10,285 bases of DNA, taken from assembly GCA_945872285.1 (NCBI GenBank), contig CAMBZR010000097.1, positions 1 through 10,285 on the forward strand, written 5' to 3'. A program made the translations under genes and the position numbers. The notes beneath the pieces are model-generated. The model searched no databases. It was not told the DNA's origin and was given only the letters and a program-made list of their open reading frames with translations. How positions within the stretch are numbered: position 1 is the first letter of the stretch; each line of letters opens with the position of its first letter. The stretch comes from Bordetella parapertussis. Its GTDB lineage: Bacteria; Pseudomonadota; Gammaproteobacteria; Burkholderiales; Burkholderiaceae_B. This document shows positions 1-8,038 of this stretch, piece by piece.

Positions 1-92
1 TGTCATGAAATCCAACGCAAAGGAAACAAAAATATCAGTCGCGAAACATGCAAAGCTTACTAGACAATATGCAGTTGTTTCAGGTGACTCCT

Positions 93-124
93 AAGCAAAG
101 AGGCCCCGAAGGGCCTCTTTGCTT
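93..124 (-). terminator. Rho-independent terminator after gap
   Basis: This is a perfect 14-bp inverted repeat (arms 93-106 and 111-124) around a 4-base loop. Read on the minus strand the loop is TTCG closed by C-G pairs, the very stable UUCG tetraloop common in bacterial terminators, and the downstream arm is rich in T (CTCTTTGCTT). It starts 8 bases beyond the gap stop codon and should end the tkt-gap transcript. The stem is symmetrical, so it could also stop a transcript entering from the left, but the UUCG orientation favours the leftward one. Confidence 0.9.
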
Positions 125-132
125 ACTGGCGA

Positions 133-1143
133 TTATTTTGCCGTCATCAATGCAATCGTGGTGTCTAGCATACGGTTGCTAAAGCCCCACTCATTGTCAT
201 ACCAAGACGAAACCTTAACTAACGAACCCGACACTTTGGTCAGGGTCGCATCAAAATTGCTTGAGGCTGGATTGTGATTGAAGTCAACCGAAACGAGTTG
301 TTCAGTTTGATAAGTCAAAATGCCTTTGAGCTTGCCTTCAGAAGCAGTCTTAAGGATCGCGTTGACTTCGTCGACGGTGGTGTCGCGCTTAGCAATAAAC
401 GACAGGTCAACGAGCGACACATTGATGGTGGGCACGCGAATCGCAAAGCCATCGAGCTTGCCGTTGAGTTCAGGCAGCACTAAACCCACGGCCACCGCAG
501 CGCCCGTTTTAGCAGGGATCATGCTCATGGTGGCCGAGCGCGCACGACGCAAATCTTCGTGATAAACATCGGTCAACACTTGATCGTTGGTGTAAGAGTG
601 AATCGTTGTCATCAGACCAGTCACCACGCCCAGGGCTTCGTGCAAAGGCTGCACCAAGGGGGCCAGGCAGTTAGTGGTGCAAGATGCGTTTGAGATCACG
701 GTGTCTGAGCTTTTCAGCACGCCATGATTGACGCCGTACACAACCGTTGCATCAACGTCTTTACCACCCGGGGCTGAAATAATGACTTTTTTAGCGCCGC
801 CTTTAATATGCGCCGAAGCTTTTTCTTTAGTCGTAAAGAAGCCCGTGCACTCGAGCACGACGTCAACCTTGAGTTCGCCCCAAGGCAACTCAGCTGGGTT
901 GCGATTGGCTAACACGCGAATTTTGTCGCCATTGACCACCATGAAATCACCCTCAACACCAACTGTGCCCGAAAACTTGCCGTGGGCGGTGTCGTATTGG
1001 GTTAAGTGAGCATTGGTTTTAGGATCGCCTAAATCATTAATGGCTACGATTTGAATGTCGTGCTTTTTGCCACCTTCGTAATGGGCACGCAAAATGTTAC
1101 GGCCGATACGGCCATAGCCGTTAATAGCAACGCGAATCGTCAT
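133..1143 (-). CDS. gap: Glyceraldehyde-3-phosphate dehydrogenase, type I
   Basis: This cytoplasmic glycolytic enzyme interconverts glyceraldehyde 3-phosphate and 1,3-bisphosphoglycerate with a nicotinamide cofactor. At 336 residues it has the usual length. The N-terminal Rossmann motif [10 protein letters not shown] (residues 7-16) is complete, and the catalytic Cys155 lies in SNASCTTNC with its partner His182 in TTIHSYT. The C-terminal [13 protein letters not shown] motif (313-325) is also intact. Asp37 after the second strand (AINDLGD) suggests NAD rather than NADP, as in the classical family, but the residue before HEDLRRARS is Tyr rather than the Pro of strictly NAD-specific enzymes, so specificity is inferred. 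The ATG has a good AGGAG site 11 bases upstream. The gene starts 29 bases after the tkt stop, so the two are probably co-transcribed, and a strong hairpin follows its stop. Confidence 0.97.
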   Translation of the reverse strand: MTIRVAINGYGRIGRNILRAHYEGGKKHDIQIVAINDLGDPKTNAHLTQYDTAHGKFSGTVGVEGDFMVVNGDKIRVLANRNPAELPWGELKVDVVLECTGFFTTKEKASAHIKGGAKKVIISAPGGKDVDATVVYGVNHGVLKSSDTVISNASCTTNCLAPLVQPLHEALGVVTGLMTTIHSYTNDQVLTDVYHEDLRRARSATMSMIPAKTGAAVAVGLVLPELNGKLDGFAIRVPTINVSLVDLSFIAKRDTTVDEVNAILKTASEGKLKGILTYQTEQLVSVDFNHNPASSNFDATLTKVSGSLVKVSSWYDNEWGFSNRMLDTTIALMTAK

Positions 1144-1172
1144 GATGTGTCGAGCTCCTGATTATTTGAGAT

Positions 1173-3218
1173 TTACAAAAGGTTTTTAACGGCTTGCGCG
1201 ACTTTTGCTGCCGTCAAGCCAAAATGCTTAAACAACGCTCCAGCGGGTGCTGATTCACCGTAGGTGTCAATGCCAATCACCGCACCGTCAAGCCCAACAT
1301 ACTTGTGCCATAAACCTGTGACCCCAGCCTCGACAGCGACGCGAGGCATCCCTTTAGGCAACACCGACGCACGCCAGGCCGCGTCTTGCTGATCAAATAC
1401 ATCTGTGCATGGCATCGACACCACACGCACCGCAATACCCTCGGCAGCCAAGAGTTTTTGTGCATCGATCGCAATTGCAATTTCTGAGCCTGTCGCAATG
1501 ATCGCAGCCTTTGCGTTGGCGGCCTCTTGCAACACATAACCGCCACGTGCCACGTGCGTTAAGGTTTCGGCGCTGCGCGCAACAAACGGCAAGTTTTGAC
1601 GCGACAACAGCAAGGCAGTCGGGCCGCCCGCATGCACAGCCATCCCGATACTGCTTGGACGACTCACTGCTGCCAGCCAGGCCGCCGTGGTTTCGACGGC
1701 ATCGCACGGGCGCCACACAGATAAATTAGGAATTAAGCGCAGGCTGCTGGCATGTTCAATCGACTGATGGGTGGGGCCATCTTCACCCAAACCAATTGAA
1801 TCGTGCGTAAATACATGCACGACACGTTGCTTCATCAGCGCCGCCATACGCAACGCGTTGCGTGAATAATCAGAGAACGTCAAGAATGTTCCGCCAAAGG
1901 GCAAATAGCCACCGTGCAAAGCCATCCCATTCATGATGCCCGCCATACCAAATTCGCGTACACCGTAATTGATATGTCGGCCAAACTGGACGCCTGTGGC
2001 GCCAGCACGCACTGGGGCCACGCCTTTCCAGTCGGTAAAGTTCGATCCGGTCAGATCAGCAGAACCACCTAGCATCTCGGGTAATAATTCAACCAAAGCG
2101 GTGATGGCTTGCTGCGAGGCCTTGCGTGAGGCCACGGTTTCAGCTTTGTCGTTGGTGGCGTTTAAAAGCTGTTGTGCGGCGTTGGCAAAATCAGCGGGTA
2201 ATTCGCCTCGCATGCGACGCGTAAACTCGTGCGCCTGCGCCGGAAACTTTGCCGCGTAAGCATCAAAACCTTTTTGCCAAACGGCTTGAACCTGCGCCCC
2301 GACAACGCGCTGATCCCACCCCTGATAAACAGTTTCTGGGATTTCGAAAGGTGCATACGGCCAGCCAATCGCAGCACGAGTGCCAGCGATTTCAGCTGCG
2401 CCCAACGGAGCACCATGAACTTTGTCTGTGCCAGCAACGGTCGGTGCACCCTTGCCAATGACCGTGCGACAAATAATTAACGTTGGGCGGGCTTGTTGCG
2501 GGCCGGACAGGCGAGCCTGCTTGATGGCCAAATCCACGGCAGAGACATCGTGCCCATCGGCCACGCTTACGACGTTCCAGCCGTAGGCCTCAAAGCGCTT
2601 GGCGGTGTCGTCGGCAAACCAGTTTTCAACTTTGCCGTCGATCGAAATACCATTGTCGTCATACAAAACAATCAGTTTGCCCAGACGCAAGGTGCCGGCC
2701 AGCGAGCACACTTCGTGTGAAATCCCTTCCATCAAACAACCGTCACCAACAAACGCGTAGGTGTGGTGATCTACCAAGGTATGTTCAGGGTGATTAAATT
2801 CAGCAGCTAACAAAGCTTCAGCAAGCGCCATCCCGACAGCATTGGCCAGACCCTGTCCCAGGGGGCCAGTGGTTGTTTCAACACCGGGTGTGATGCCAAC
2901 CTCGGGGTGCCCCGGCGTTTTCGAGTGCAGCTGACGAAATTTTTGTAACTCTGCCATCGGCAGGTCGTAACCTGTCAGGTGCAGCAAGGCGTAAATCAAC
3001 ATCGAGCCGTGACCGTTTGACAACACAAAACGATCGCGATTCGCCCAAGCCGGATCGACCGGGTTGTGCCGCAAGTGGCGAGTAAACAGCGCTTGCGCCA
3101 TTTCAGCCATTCCCATGGGCGCGCCCGGGTGTCCCGAGTTAGCTTGCTGGACTGCGTCCATAGCGAGGACACGAATGGCATCGGCCAATTTAACGGGGAC
3201 AGCGGTCGTTGGGGTCAT
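1173..3218 (-). CDS. tkt: Transketolase
   Basis: This thiamine-diphosphate enzyme moves two-carbon ketol units between sugar phosphates in the non-oxidative pentose-phosphate pathway (and in the Calvin cycle where present). The 681 residues are slightly more than the roughly 660 of E. coli TktA. The order of motifs is complete: SGHPGAPMG with His30, the first transketolase signature with SNGHGS (His70), TPGHPE (His104), the diphosphate/metal motif GDGCLMEG (158-165) with DDNGISIDG (187-195), the cofactor-activating Glu422 in REFGMAG, and the second signature [14 protein letters not shown] with His484. The C-terminal domain ends in ATGSE and [10 protein letters not shown]. The ATG at 3218 gives the normal N-terminus, although its ribosome-binding site is weak. 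It is the first gene of a leftward tkt-gap unit, and its promoter should lie in the 97-base spacer shared with rsmE. Confidence 0.97.
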   Translation of the reverse strand: MTPTTAVPVKLADAIRVLAMDAVQQANSGHPGAPMGMAEMAQALFTRHLRHNPVDPAWANRDRFVLSNGHGSMLIYALLHLTGYDLPMAELQKFRQLHSKTPGHPEVGITPGVETTTGPLGQGLANAVGMALAEALLAAEFNHPEHTLVDHHTYAFVGDGCLMEGISHEVCSLAGTLRLGKLIVLYDDNGISIDGKVENWFADDTAKRFEAYGWNVVSVADGHDVSAVDLAIKQARLSGPQQARPTLIICRTVIGKGAPTVAGTDKVHGAPLGAAEIAGTRAAIGWPYAPFEIPETVYQGWDQRVVGAQVQAVWQKGFDAYAAKFPAQAHEFTRRMRGELPADFANAAQQLLNATNDKAETVASRKASQQAITALVELLPEMLGGSADLTGSNFTDWKGVAPVRAGATGVQFGRHINYGVREFGMAGIMNGMALHGGYLPFGGTFLTFSDYSRNALRMAALMKQRVVHVFTHDSIGLGEDGPTHQSIEHASSLRLIPNLSVWRPCDAVETTAAWLAAVSRPSSIGMAVHAGGPTALLLSRQNLPFVARSAETLTHVARGGYVLQEAANAKAAIIATGSEIAIAIDAQKLLAAEGIAVRVVSMPCTDVFDQQDAAWRASVLPKGMPRVAVEAGVTGLWHKYVGLDGAVIGIDTYGESAPAGALFKHFGLTAAKVAQAVKNLL

Positions 3219-3315
3219 GGGCTAAGGCTCGCCTACACAAACACGAGCAAAATAGGTTACAAAACGTGGGAGTTTAGCACCCGTATGACTCCTCACCCAA
3301 TGACTGAGCCCCCTG
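3219..3315. promoter_or_regulatory. Divergent intergenic region between tkt and rsmE
   Basis: This 97-base spacer separates two genes pointing away from each other, so by position it must contain, or lie very close to, promoters for both. I see AT-rich patches (for example around 3247-3262) that could serve as -10 or -35 elements. No pair matches the sigma-70 consensus well at standard spacing in either direction, and I see no operator-like inverted repeat. The call rests on gene arrangement only. Confidence 0.3.
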
Positions 3316-4068
3316 ATGGCCAACCCCCGCTTTTACTGCGCTGCACCGATTTTTGCCAACCAACAGCTCGATTTGCCCGCTGCGCTCGCGCATCACGTGC
3401 GTGTCAGACGCCTCGAAGCTGGCGACTCGGTGGTGCTGTTTGACGGCCAAGGGGGCGAGATTGCAGGCACACTGAGCTTTGAGGGCAAAAAAACCTCTGT
3501 TCTGCTGGGTGAACACTGCCCTCGCGAAGCCGAACTTGGCGGGCAAATCACCCTGCTCCAAGCCCTGCCTGCGGGTGACAAAATGGACTGGATTATCGAA
3601 AAAGCCGTTGAACTGGGCGTGCACACAATCATTCCGGTCGCCGCACAACGCAGTGTGCTCAAGCTCTCAGGCCCCCGTCTAGAAAAGCGGCTCGAGCACT
3701 GGCAAGGCATCATCCGCGCAGCCTCTGAACAGTGTGGGCGTAATCGTTTGCTGCAGCTGAGTGCGCCGCAAAGCCTGGCGCAGGCCCTTTCATTGGCACC
3801 GCCCGGCCAACACTTGCTGTGCGACCCCGAGGCCCCGCAGACACTGGCCGAGCATCTTGCAGCAACGACCAAGGTGCAAAAAAAACCTCAAGCGCTGACT
3901 CTGGCCTTGAGCCTGCTAATCGGCCCAGAGGGCGGTTGGAGCCCGGAGGAGCAGGCCCTAGCGGCCACACACTCGGTGACAAAAATCAAATTTGGTTTAA
4001 GGGTGTTGCGCACCGAGACCGCAGGGATCGCGCTGGTGACTGCAGCGACCGCCCTCTTGGGCTGGTAG
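3316..4068 (+). CDS. rsmE: 16S rRNA (uracil-1498-N3)-methyltransferase
   Basis: RsmE uses S-adenosylmethionine to methylate N3 of U1498 in helix 44 of 16S rRNA in the assembled 30S subunit. The 250 residues fit the family. An N-terminal PUA-like RNA-binding part (about 1-70, with HHVRVRRLEAGD) is followed by a SPOUT trefoil-knot domain. The signature stretches are visible: DWIIEKAVELGV (91-102), the HW..I...A.EQCGRN run (128-143), LIGPEGGW (201-208), and the knot motif FGLRVLRTETAG (226-237). The chosen ATG gives MANPRFYC, a normal start for the family, but the ribosome-binding site is poor. It is divergent from tkt and converges on the barstar gene with 56 bases between the two stops. I see no strong hairpin in that gap. 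Confidence 0.95.
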   Translation: MANPRFYCAAPIFANQQLDLPAALAHHVRVRRLEAGDSVVLFDGQGGEIAGTLSFEGKKTSVLLGEHCPREAELGGQITLLQALPAGDKMDWIIEKAVELGVHTIIPVAAQRSVLKLSGPRLEKRLEHWQGIIRAASEQCGRNRLLQLSAPQSLAQALSLAPPGQHLLCDPEAPQTLAEHLAATTKVQKKPQALTLALSLLIGPEGGWSPEEQALAATHSVTKIKFGLRVLRTETAGIALVTAATALLGW

Positions 4069-4124
4069 CCCGTGTAAAGGCCTCATAACGTGCGTAAGCG
4101 TTCGGGGCTCACAGGGCTTCGCCG

Positions 4125-4589
4125 TTAAGCGGGCTCGTCGCTCCAGTTATTAACTACGCCAGGCTTGGCGTCGGGGTGCTTGCCGGCGTGCTCAATACCA
4201 AAAATAAACACCCGGCCGTTCTTGCGGGCAAAACCGACCGCATCATTAAGAACCTGCAAAAACTGTACGCCATCCATCACAATCGCAGGGTCAGCCGAGT
4301 GCAATTTATCAAACACCAACACTAAGCCTTCTTTTTGATCAAGCAGACTGTCGCACAAGCAGTCAAAAAACGAGTCGAAATTTGAACCAAAGAACTGAGG
4401 GTAGTCGACCGCTTTGACCACGGCACGAAATACGGCCGAGCGACTGCGCGCCTTGTCACACTGCGCGACGCACCAAGCCAAGCCCTGCTCGGCAGCAGCG
4501 CCCGCTAATAGATCGCTTCCGGTGTCTGGATCGAAATCCCCACCGTTTCGCAATAACTGCTTTAATTTTGGATCAACCGCCTTACCCAT
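4125..4589 (-). CDS. Barstar-family protein (putative RNase inhibitor)
   Basis: Barstar is a small cytoplasmic protein that blocks the active site of barnase-type secreted ribonucleases. This 154-residue protein carries the family core at 63-80: a YPQFFGSN stretch followed by FDSFFDCLCD. By alignment in my head, Asp72 and Asp76 match barstar Asp35 and Asp39, the acidic residues that plug the barnase active site, while Phe75 replaces Trp38. The remaining part (VLVFDKLHS, then GRVFIFGIEHAG) fits the strands and helices of the fold. The protein is longer than the 89-residue Bacillus barstar because of an N-terminal extension of about 35-60 residues, a variation I believe occurs in proteobacterial members. 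The ATG is well supported by AAGGAG 8 bases upstream. It follows maeB on the same strand after 151 bases. No barnase gene is in the window, so its target is unknown. Confidence 0.88.
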   Translation of the reverse strand: MGKAVDPKLKQLLRNGGDFDPDTGSDLLAGAAAEQGLAWCVAQCDKARSRSAVFRAVVKAVDYPQFFGSNFDSFFDCLCDSLLDQKEGLVLVFDKLHSADPAIVMDGVQFLQVLNDAVGFARKNGRVFIFGIEHAGKHPDAKPGVVNNWSDEPA

Positions 4590-4740
4590 TCAGAGGGCTC
4601 CTTGGACCAGACAACAAGCTTGCCGTGTAGTTTTAGCACACGACTGTCACGCAGGTCTTGCTCTTTGTAAAAAAATCCCATGCCGGAGAAAAAAACTGCG
4701 CCAGCGTGATCAATATTCACGTCAGCTTTTTGACGCCAAC

Positions 4741-7056
4741 TCAGAGTAGCTTGGCTTGCTGGCGGCCTAGCATCGGATCATTTGCTTCAACAACGGTTAA
4801 AGCCGTCATATTGACAATTCGACGCACAGTCGCGCTCGTGGTCAGGATATGCACGGGTGCATTGGCGCCTAACAAGAACGGCCCTACTGCCACGTTGCCA
4901 CCCGACACCGTTTTAAGCAAGTTGTACGCGATATTGCCCGAATCGACATTCGGACATACCAATAAATTCGCCGAGCCTTTTAAGGTTGACGAAGGCAAAA
5001 TTTTCAAGCGTAACGTCTCGTCGAGCGCGCAGTCACCGTGCATCTCGCCATCGATTTCAAGTTCAGGGGCCCGCTCCCGGATCAAGGCCAAAGCCTGTTG
5101 CATTTTTTGGCCAGACGCTGAGCTTCCTGAACCAAAATTCGAACGCGACAACAGTGCCGCCTTAGGCACCAAATTTAAACGCCGCATCTGCGCGGCGGCA
5201 GCAATCGTAAACTCGGCGATTTGCTCGGCCGTGGGTTCGTCATTGACGTGGGTATCGACCAGCGCCAGGGTCTGCTCGGGTAACAGCAAAATATTCATCG
5301 CCGCATACGTCGAGGTGCCGGGCTGTTTGCCAATCATTTGATCGATATAGCGCAAATGATTGGCGTAGCCACTGACCGTGCCACAAATCATCCCGTCAGC
5401 ATCGCCCATTTTCACCATCGTGGCGCCGATCAACGTTAACCGGCGACGCATTTCAACCCGCGCCATCTCTTTGGTAATTCCCTGGCGACACATTTTTTCC
5501 CAGTAGACTGTCCAATATTGGCGAAACCGTTCGTCAAATTCTGGATCGGTGACCTCGACGTCTTCACCGAGACGCAAACGCAAGCCAAATTTTTCGATCC
5601 TGGCTTTCAAAACCTCAGGCCGTCCAACCAAAATAGGTTTAGCCAGTTTCTCGTCAACAATCACTTGCACTGCACGCAACACCCGTTCGTCTTCACCTTC
5701 GGTGAAAACGATACGCGCTTTTCCACCCAAACGAACATGCGATTTTGCACCCGCAAACAAGGGCTTCATGAAAGCACCAGAGCGGTATACAAATTGCTCG
5801 AGTTGCTCGACATAAGCCTCTAAGTCGGCAATCGGTCGAGTCGCGACACCGCCCTCCATTGCGGCCTTCGCCACGGCAGGGGCAATGCGTACAATCAAGC
5901 GCGGATCAAAGGGCTTGGGAATAAAAGAATTTGGGCCAAAGGCCACGTCATACTGCCCGTAAGCAGCAGCGACGACTTCGCTTTGCTCTTCTTGGGCAAG
6001 TCGGGCGATTGCCACGACCGCAGCTTTTTCCATTTCGCGCGTAATCGTGGTGGCGCCAACATCGAGCGCGCCCCGAAAGATATACGGAAAACACAAAACG
6101 TTATTGACCTGATTGGGGTAATCAGAACGGCCTGTTGCCATCACGATATCGTCGCGTACCGCATGCGCCTCAGCGGGCAAAATCTCGGGATTTGGATTGG
6201 CCAACGCCAAAATCAAAGGCCGCTTGGCCATCACCTTCACCATCTCTGGCTTGAGTACCCCGCCGGCCGACAAACCTAAAAATACGTCCGCATCGGCAAT
6301 GATGTCCGCTAGTTTGCGGGCCTGAGTTTTTTGCGCAAAGCGCGTTTTATCAGGATCCATCAAAACGGTACGGCCCTCGTAGACCACACCCTCAATATCT
6401 GACACCCAAATGTTCTTGAGCGGCAGACCCAAATCCACCATTAAATCCAGGCAAGCCAGCGCGGCTGCCCCAGCACCAGACACCACCACTTTCACTTGCT
6501 TAATATCCTTACCAACGACCTCTAGCCCGTTAATAAAGGCGGCTGACACGCAAATCGCCGTGCCATGCTGATCGTCATGAAACACTGGGATGCGCATGCG
6601 CTCGCGCAACTTACGCTCAACGATAAAGCACTCGGGTGCTTTGATGTCCTCAAGATTGATGCCACCGAAAGTGGGTTCCAGGCTCGCAATGATTTCAACG
6701 AGTTTCTCGGGATCTTGTTCATTGATCTCGATATCAAACACATCAATACCGGCGAACTTCTTAAATAGCACCGCCTTGCCTTCCATGACTGGCTTCGAAG
6801 CCAGGGGCCCAATATTGCCTAAGCCCAAGACTGCCGTACCGTTCGTGATGACGCCCACCAAATTGCCGCGCGCGGTGTAACGAAACGCGTTGGCCGGATC
6901 TGCAACAATCTCTTCACAAGCCGCTGCAACCCCCGGCGAATACGCCAAGGCTAAGTCGCGCTGGTTCGACAGGCTTTTAGTCGGCATCACCGAGATTTTG
7001 CCCGGGCGACCTTGCTCGTGATATTCGAGTGCGGCCTGACGAAAGGTTTTTTCCAT
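4741..7056 (-). CDS. maeB: NADP-dependent malic enzyme with phosphotransacetylase-like domain
   Basis: The protein oxidatively decarboxylates malate to pyruvate and CO2 with reduction of NADP in the cytoplasm, supplying pyruvate and NADPH when cells grow on organic acids. At 771 residues it is the typical MaeB fusion. The malic-enzyme half (about 1-430) shows [10 protein letters not shown] with the catalytic Tyr39, [20 protein letters not shown] with Lys94, [11 protein letters not shown] and FHDDQHGTA (metal binding), the nucleotide motif GAGAAA (194-199) and LANPNPEI. The C-terminal half (about 445-771) resembles phosphotransacetylase: [41 protein letters not shown]. In studied MaeB proteins this half senses acetyl-CoA and is not known as a working enzyme. 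The ATG start gives [20 protein letters not shown], normal for the family, with only a weak ribosome site. It starts 21 bases after the FAD-like gene stop, so the two are probably one transcript. Confidence 0.97.
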   Translation of the reverse strand: MEKTFRQAALEYHEQGRPGKISVMPTKSLSNQRDLALAYSPGVAAACEEIVADPANAFRYTARGNLVGVITNGTAVLGLGNIGPLASKPVMEGKAVLFKKFAGIDVFDIEINEQDPEKLVEIIASLEPTFGGINLEDIKAPECFIVERKLRERMRIPVFHDDQHGTAICVSAAFINGLEVVGKDIKQVKVVVSGAGAAALACLDLMVDLGLPLKNIWVSDIEGVVYEGRTVLMDPDKTRFAQKTQARKLADIIADADVFLGLSAGGVLKPEMVKVMAKRPLILALANPNPEILPAEAHAVRDDIVMATGRSDYPNQVNNVLCFPYIFRGALDVGATTITREMEKAAVVAIARLAQEEQSEVVAAAYGQYDVAFGPNSFIPKPFDPRLIVRIAPAVAKAAMEGGVATRPIADLEAYVEQLEQFVYRSGAFMKPLFAGAKSHVRLGGKARIVFTEGEDERVLRAVQVIVDEKLAKPILVGRPEVLKARIEKFGLRLRLGEDVEVTDPEFDERFRQYWTVYWEKMCRQGITKEMARVEMRRRLTLIGATMVKMGDADGMICGTVSGYANHLRYIDQMIGKQPGTSTYAAMNILLLPEQTLALVDTHVNDEPTAEQIAEFTIAAAAQMRRLNLVPKAALLSRSNFGSGSSASGQKMQQALALIRERAPELEIDGEMHGDCALDETLRLKILPSSTLKGSANLLVCPNVDSGNIAYNLLKTVSGGNVAVGPFLLGANAPVHILTTSATVRRIVNMTALTVVEANDPMLGRQQAKLL

Positions 7057-7077
7057 GGTGCTCTGCTAGTCAACAAT

Positions 7078-8007
7078 TTAAGAGCCTGATTCTAGCTCCT
7101 TTGCGAGAGCGTCAGCGCCGAATACCCCCAACGGATCAAGGATGTGCTTGAGTTCTTGGTCAAGTTGTGAAGCCAACAACTGCAGGTCAGGCAACACGCA
7201 CCCAGTATGACCCTGCGCCGGCAGCGTATCAAGGCGCCTGAGCCAAAGCGTTTGCACCCAACCAAGTCGGCCTTGATGCCCAAACAGCAACTGCGCAAGG
7301 TTTGGCTCTTGCGCTGCACAGGCAAACAGCGCGTCAAGCCTAAACAAAGCGGGCCAAGAGCTCGCTTGCGCGCAACGCTGCGCGGCTGCTGAGCCCGCCA
7401 GTTCAAAGAGTTTGGGAACCAGCCTTTGCAGCGCCAGGCTACGCAGCGGTGTTTGCGCGTTTGCACCGAAAGGTCCAAGCACCTCAAGCGTGCCATCAGC
7501 CAGCAAGACCTCGGCGCGCTCAACTATTCGAGCGGCCTCGAGCGACACCCGTTGCTGCGGAGCACAAACCCCAGCAAACCATTGCGCCAGCGTCAGTTCG
7601 GGCGCCAAAGCCAACCCCTCAAATATGCCAGTTTCTTGCACCTGAGCGATCGTGCACCCGGCGTCGACTCGCCAACACCCCGCCTGCTCTTTTACGGGCG
7701 AAAACGTCGCGCCGTGCGCCAAGGGTGTCACCCAAAGCGTGGCCCGTTCGCTGCCACCCGACCCCTTGCAGCCGTCTAGAGCCAACGTGACGCCATACTC
7801 TTGACACAAGGCGCGCGCGTGCGCCACGTCTGCGTGACGCGCCGGCTCAAGCCAGGCCTGGTCCGCCCCGGCTTGGGCCTTGCTCGACGCAGCGATACGC
7901 ACGTTGCCTGAACAAGTGCGGACCAGTCGGGCACAAAACAAGTCCCACGGCAAAGCAGGCGTGCGGCGCCCCATCAGAAAGGCGCGTCTGGATGTTGGTG
8001 TAGCCAC
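7078..8007 (-). CDS. Divergent FAD-linked-oxidase-like protein
   Basis: The 309-residue protein looks like a shortened and weakened relative of FAD-linked oxidases of the glycolate oxidase GlcE type. Visible pieces are an N-terminal half with EPARHADVAHARALCQEYGV and LALDG (about 54-79), where the family normally has its first FAD-binding strand and a glycine-rich loop; a middle segment ending LLADGTLEVLGPFG (168-181); LLFGHQGRLGWVQTLWLRR (240-258), like the family's G.EG.LG motif; and a C-terminal DPLGVF (291-296), like the usual DP.G.FNPG ending. The FAD loop is poorly conserved, so cofactor binding and activity are uncertain. The start is a GTG, with AAAAGG about 10 bases upstream; the first in-frame ATG is Met12. 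The N-terminus contains SRRAFLMG, reminiscent of a Tat motif, but no hydrophobic segment follows. It lies 21 bases upstream of maeB, suggesting co-expression, yet its substrate is unknown. Confidence 0.72.
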   Translation of the reverse strand: MATPTSRRAFLMGRRTPALPWDLFCARLVRTCSGNVRIAASSKAQAGADQAWLEPARHADVAHARALCQEYGVTLALDGCKGSGGSERATLWVTPLAHGATFSPVKEQAGCWRVDAGCTIAQVQETGIFEGLALAPELTLAQWFAGVCAPQQRVSLEAARIVERAEVLLADGTLEVLGPFGANAQTPLRSLALQRLVPKLFELAGSAAAQRCAQASSWPALFRLDALFACAAQEPNLAQLLFGHQGRLGWVQTLWLRRLDTLPAQGHTGCVLPDLQLLASQLDQELKHILDPLGVFGADALAKELESGS

Positions 8008-8029
8008 TACAATTCAGCCTTTTAGGGAG
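8008..8029 (+). promoter_or_regulatory. Possible -10 box and ribosome-binding site for the aminotransferase
   Basis: TACAAT at 8008-8013 matches the sigma-70 -10 consensus at five of six positions and would start a transcript near 8020. AGGGAG at 8024-8029 is a good ribosome-binding site 9 bases before the ATG at 8039. No recognisable -35 element sits 16-18 bases upstream of the -10 box, so the promoter call is tentative, whereas the ribosome site is solid. The -10 box touches the GTG start of the gene on the other strand. Confidence 0.35.
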
Positions 8030-8038
8030 AGTTAGGTC

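Noticed and set aside
3066..3443. A 125-codon open frame on the plus strand spanning the tkt-rsmE spacer
   Set aside because: It overlaps the start of tkt on one side and runs out of frame into rsmE on the other; its sequence is low in conserved features, and rsmE's own frame is clearly the real one.
4069..4124. Bidirectional terminator between rsmE and barstar
   Set aside because: Only 4-base complementary stretches such as GCTT...AAGC are visible, too short to call a terminator.
4717..4736. Short inverted repeat CGTCA...TGACG just after maeB, considered as a terminator
   Set aside because: The stem is only 5-6 bp and the nearest T run on the transcribed strand begins more than 20 bases downstream, so it does not have terminator geometry.
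4658..5341. A 227-codon open frame on the plus strand
   Set aside because: It lies antisense to the conserved C-terminal phosphotransacetylase-like half of maeB, its translation has no recognisable motif, and it is best explained as a shadow of maeB codon structure.
7426..7779. Plus-strand open frames of about 77-117 codons opposite the FAD-like gene
   Set aside because: Several overlapping frames are open here together because of the GC-rich codon pattern; the minus-strand frame alone has family-like segments and a position matching maeB.
7965..7999. Tat export signal at the N-terminus of the FAD-like protein
   Set aside because: SRRAFLMG resembles the twin-arginine motif, but a second RR follows and there is no hydrophobic stretch or cleavage site after it, so export is not supported.
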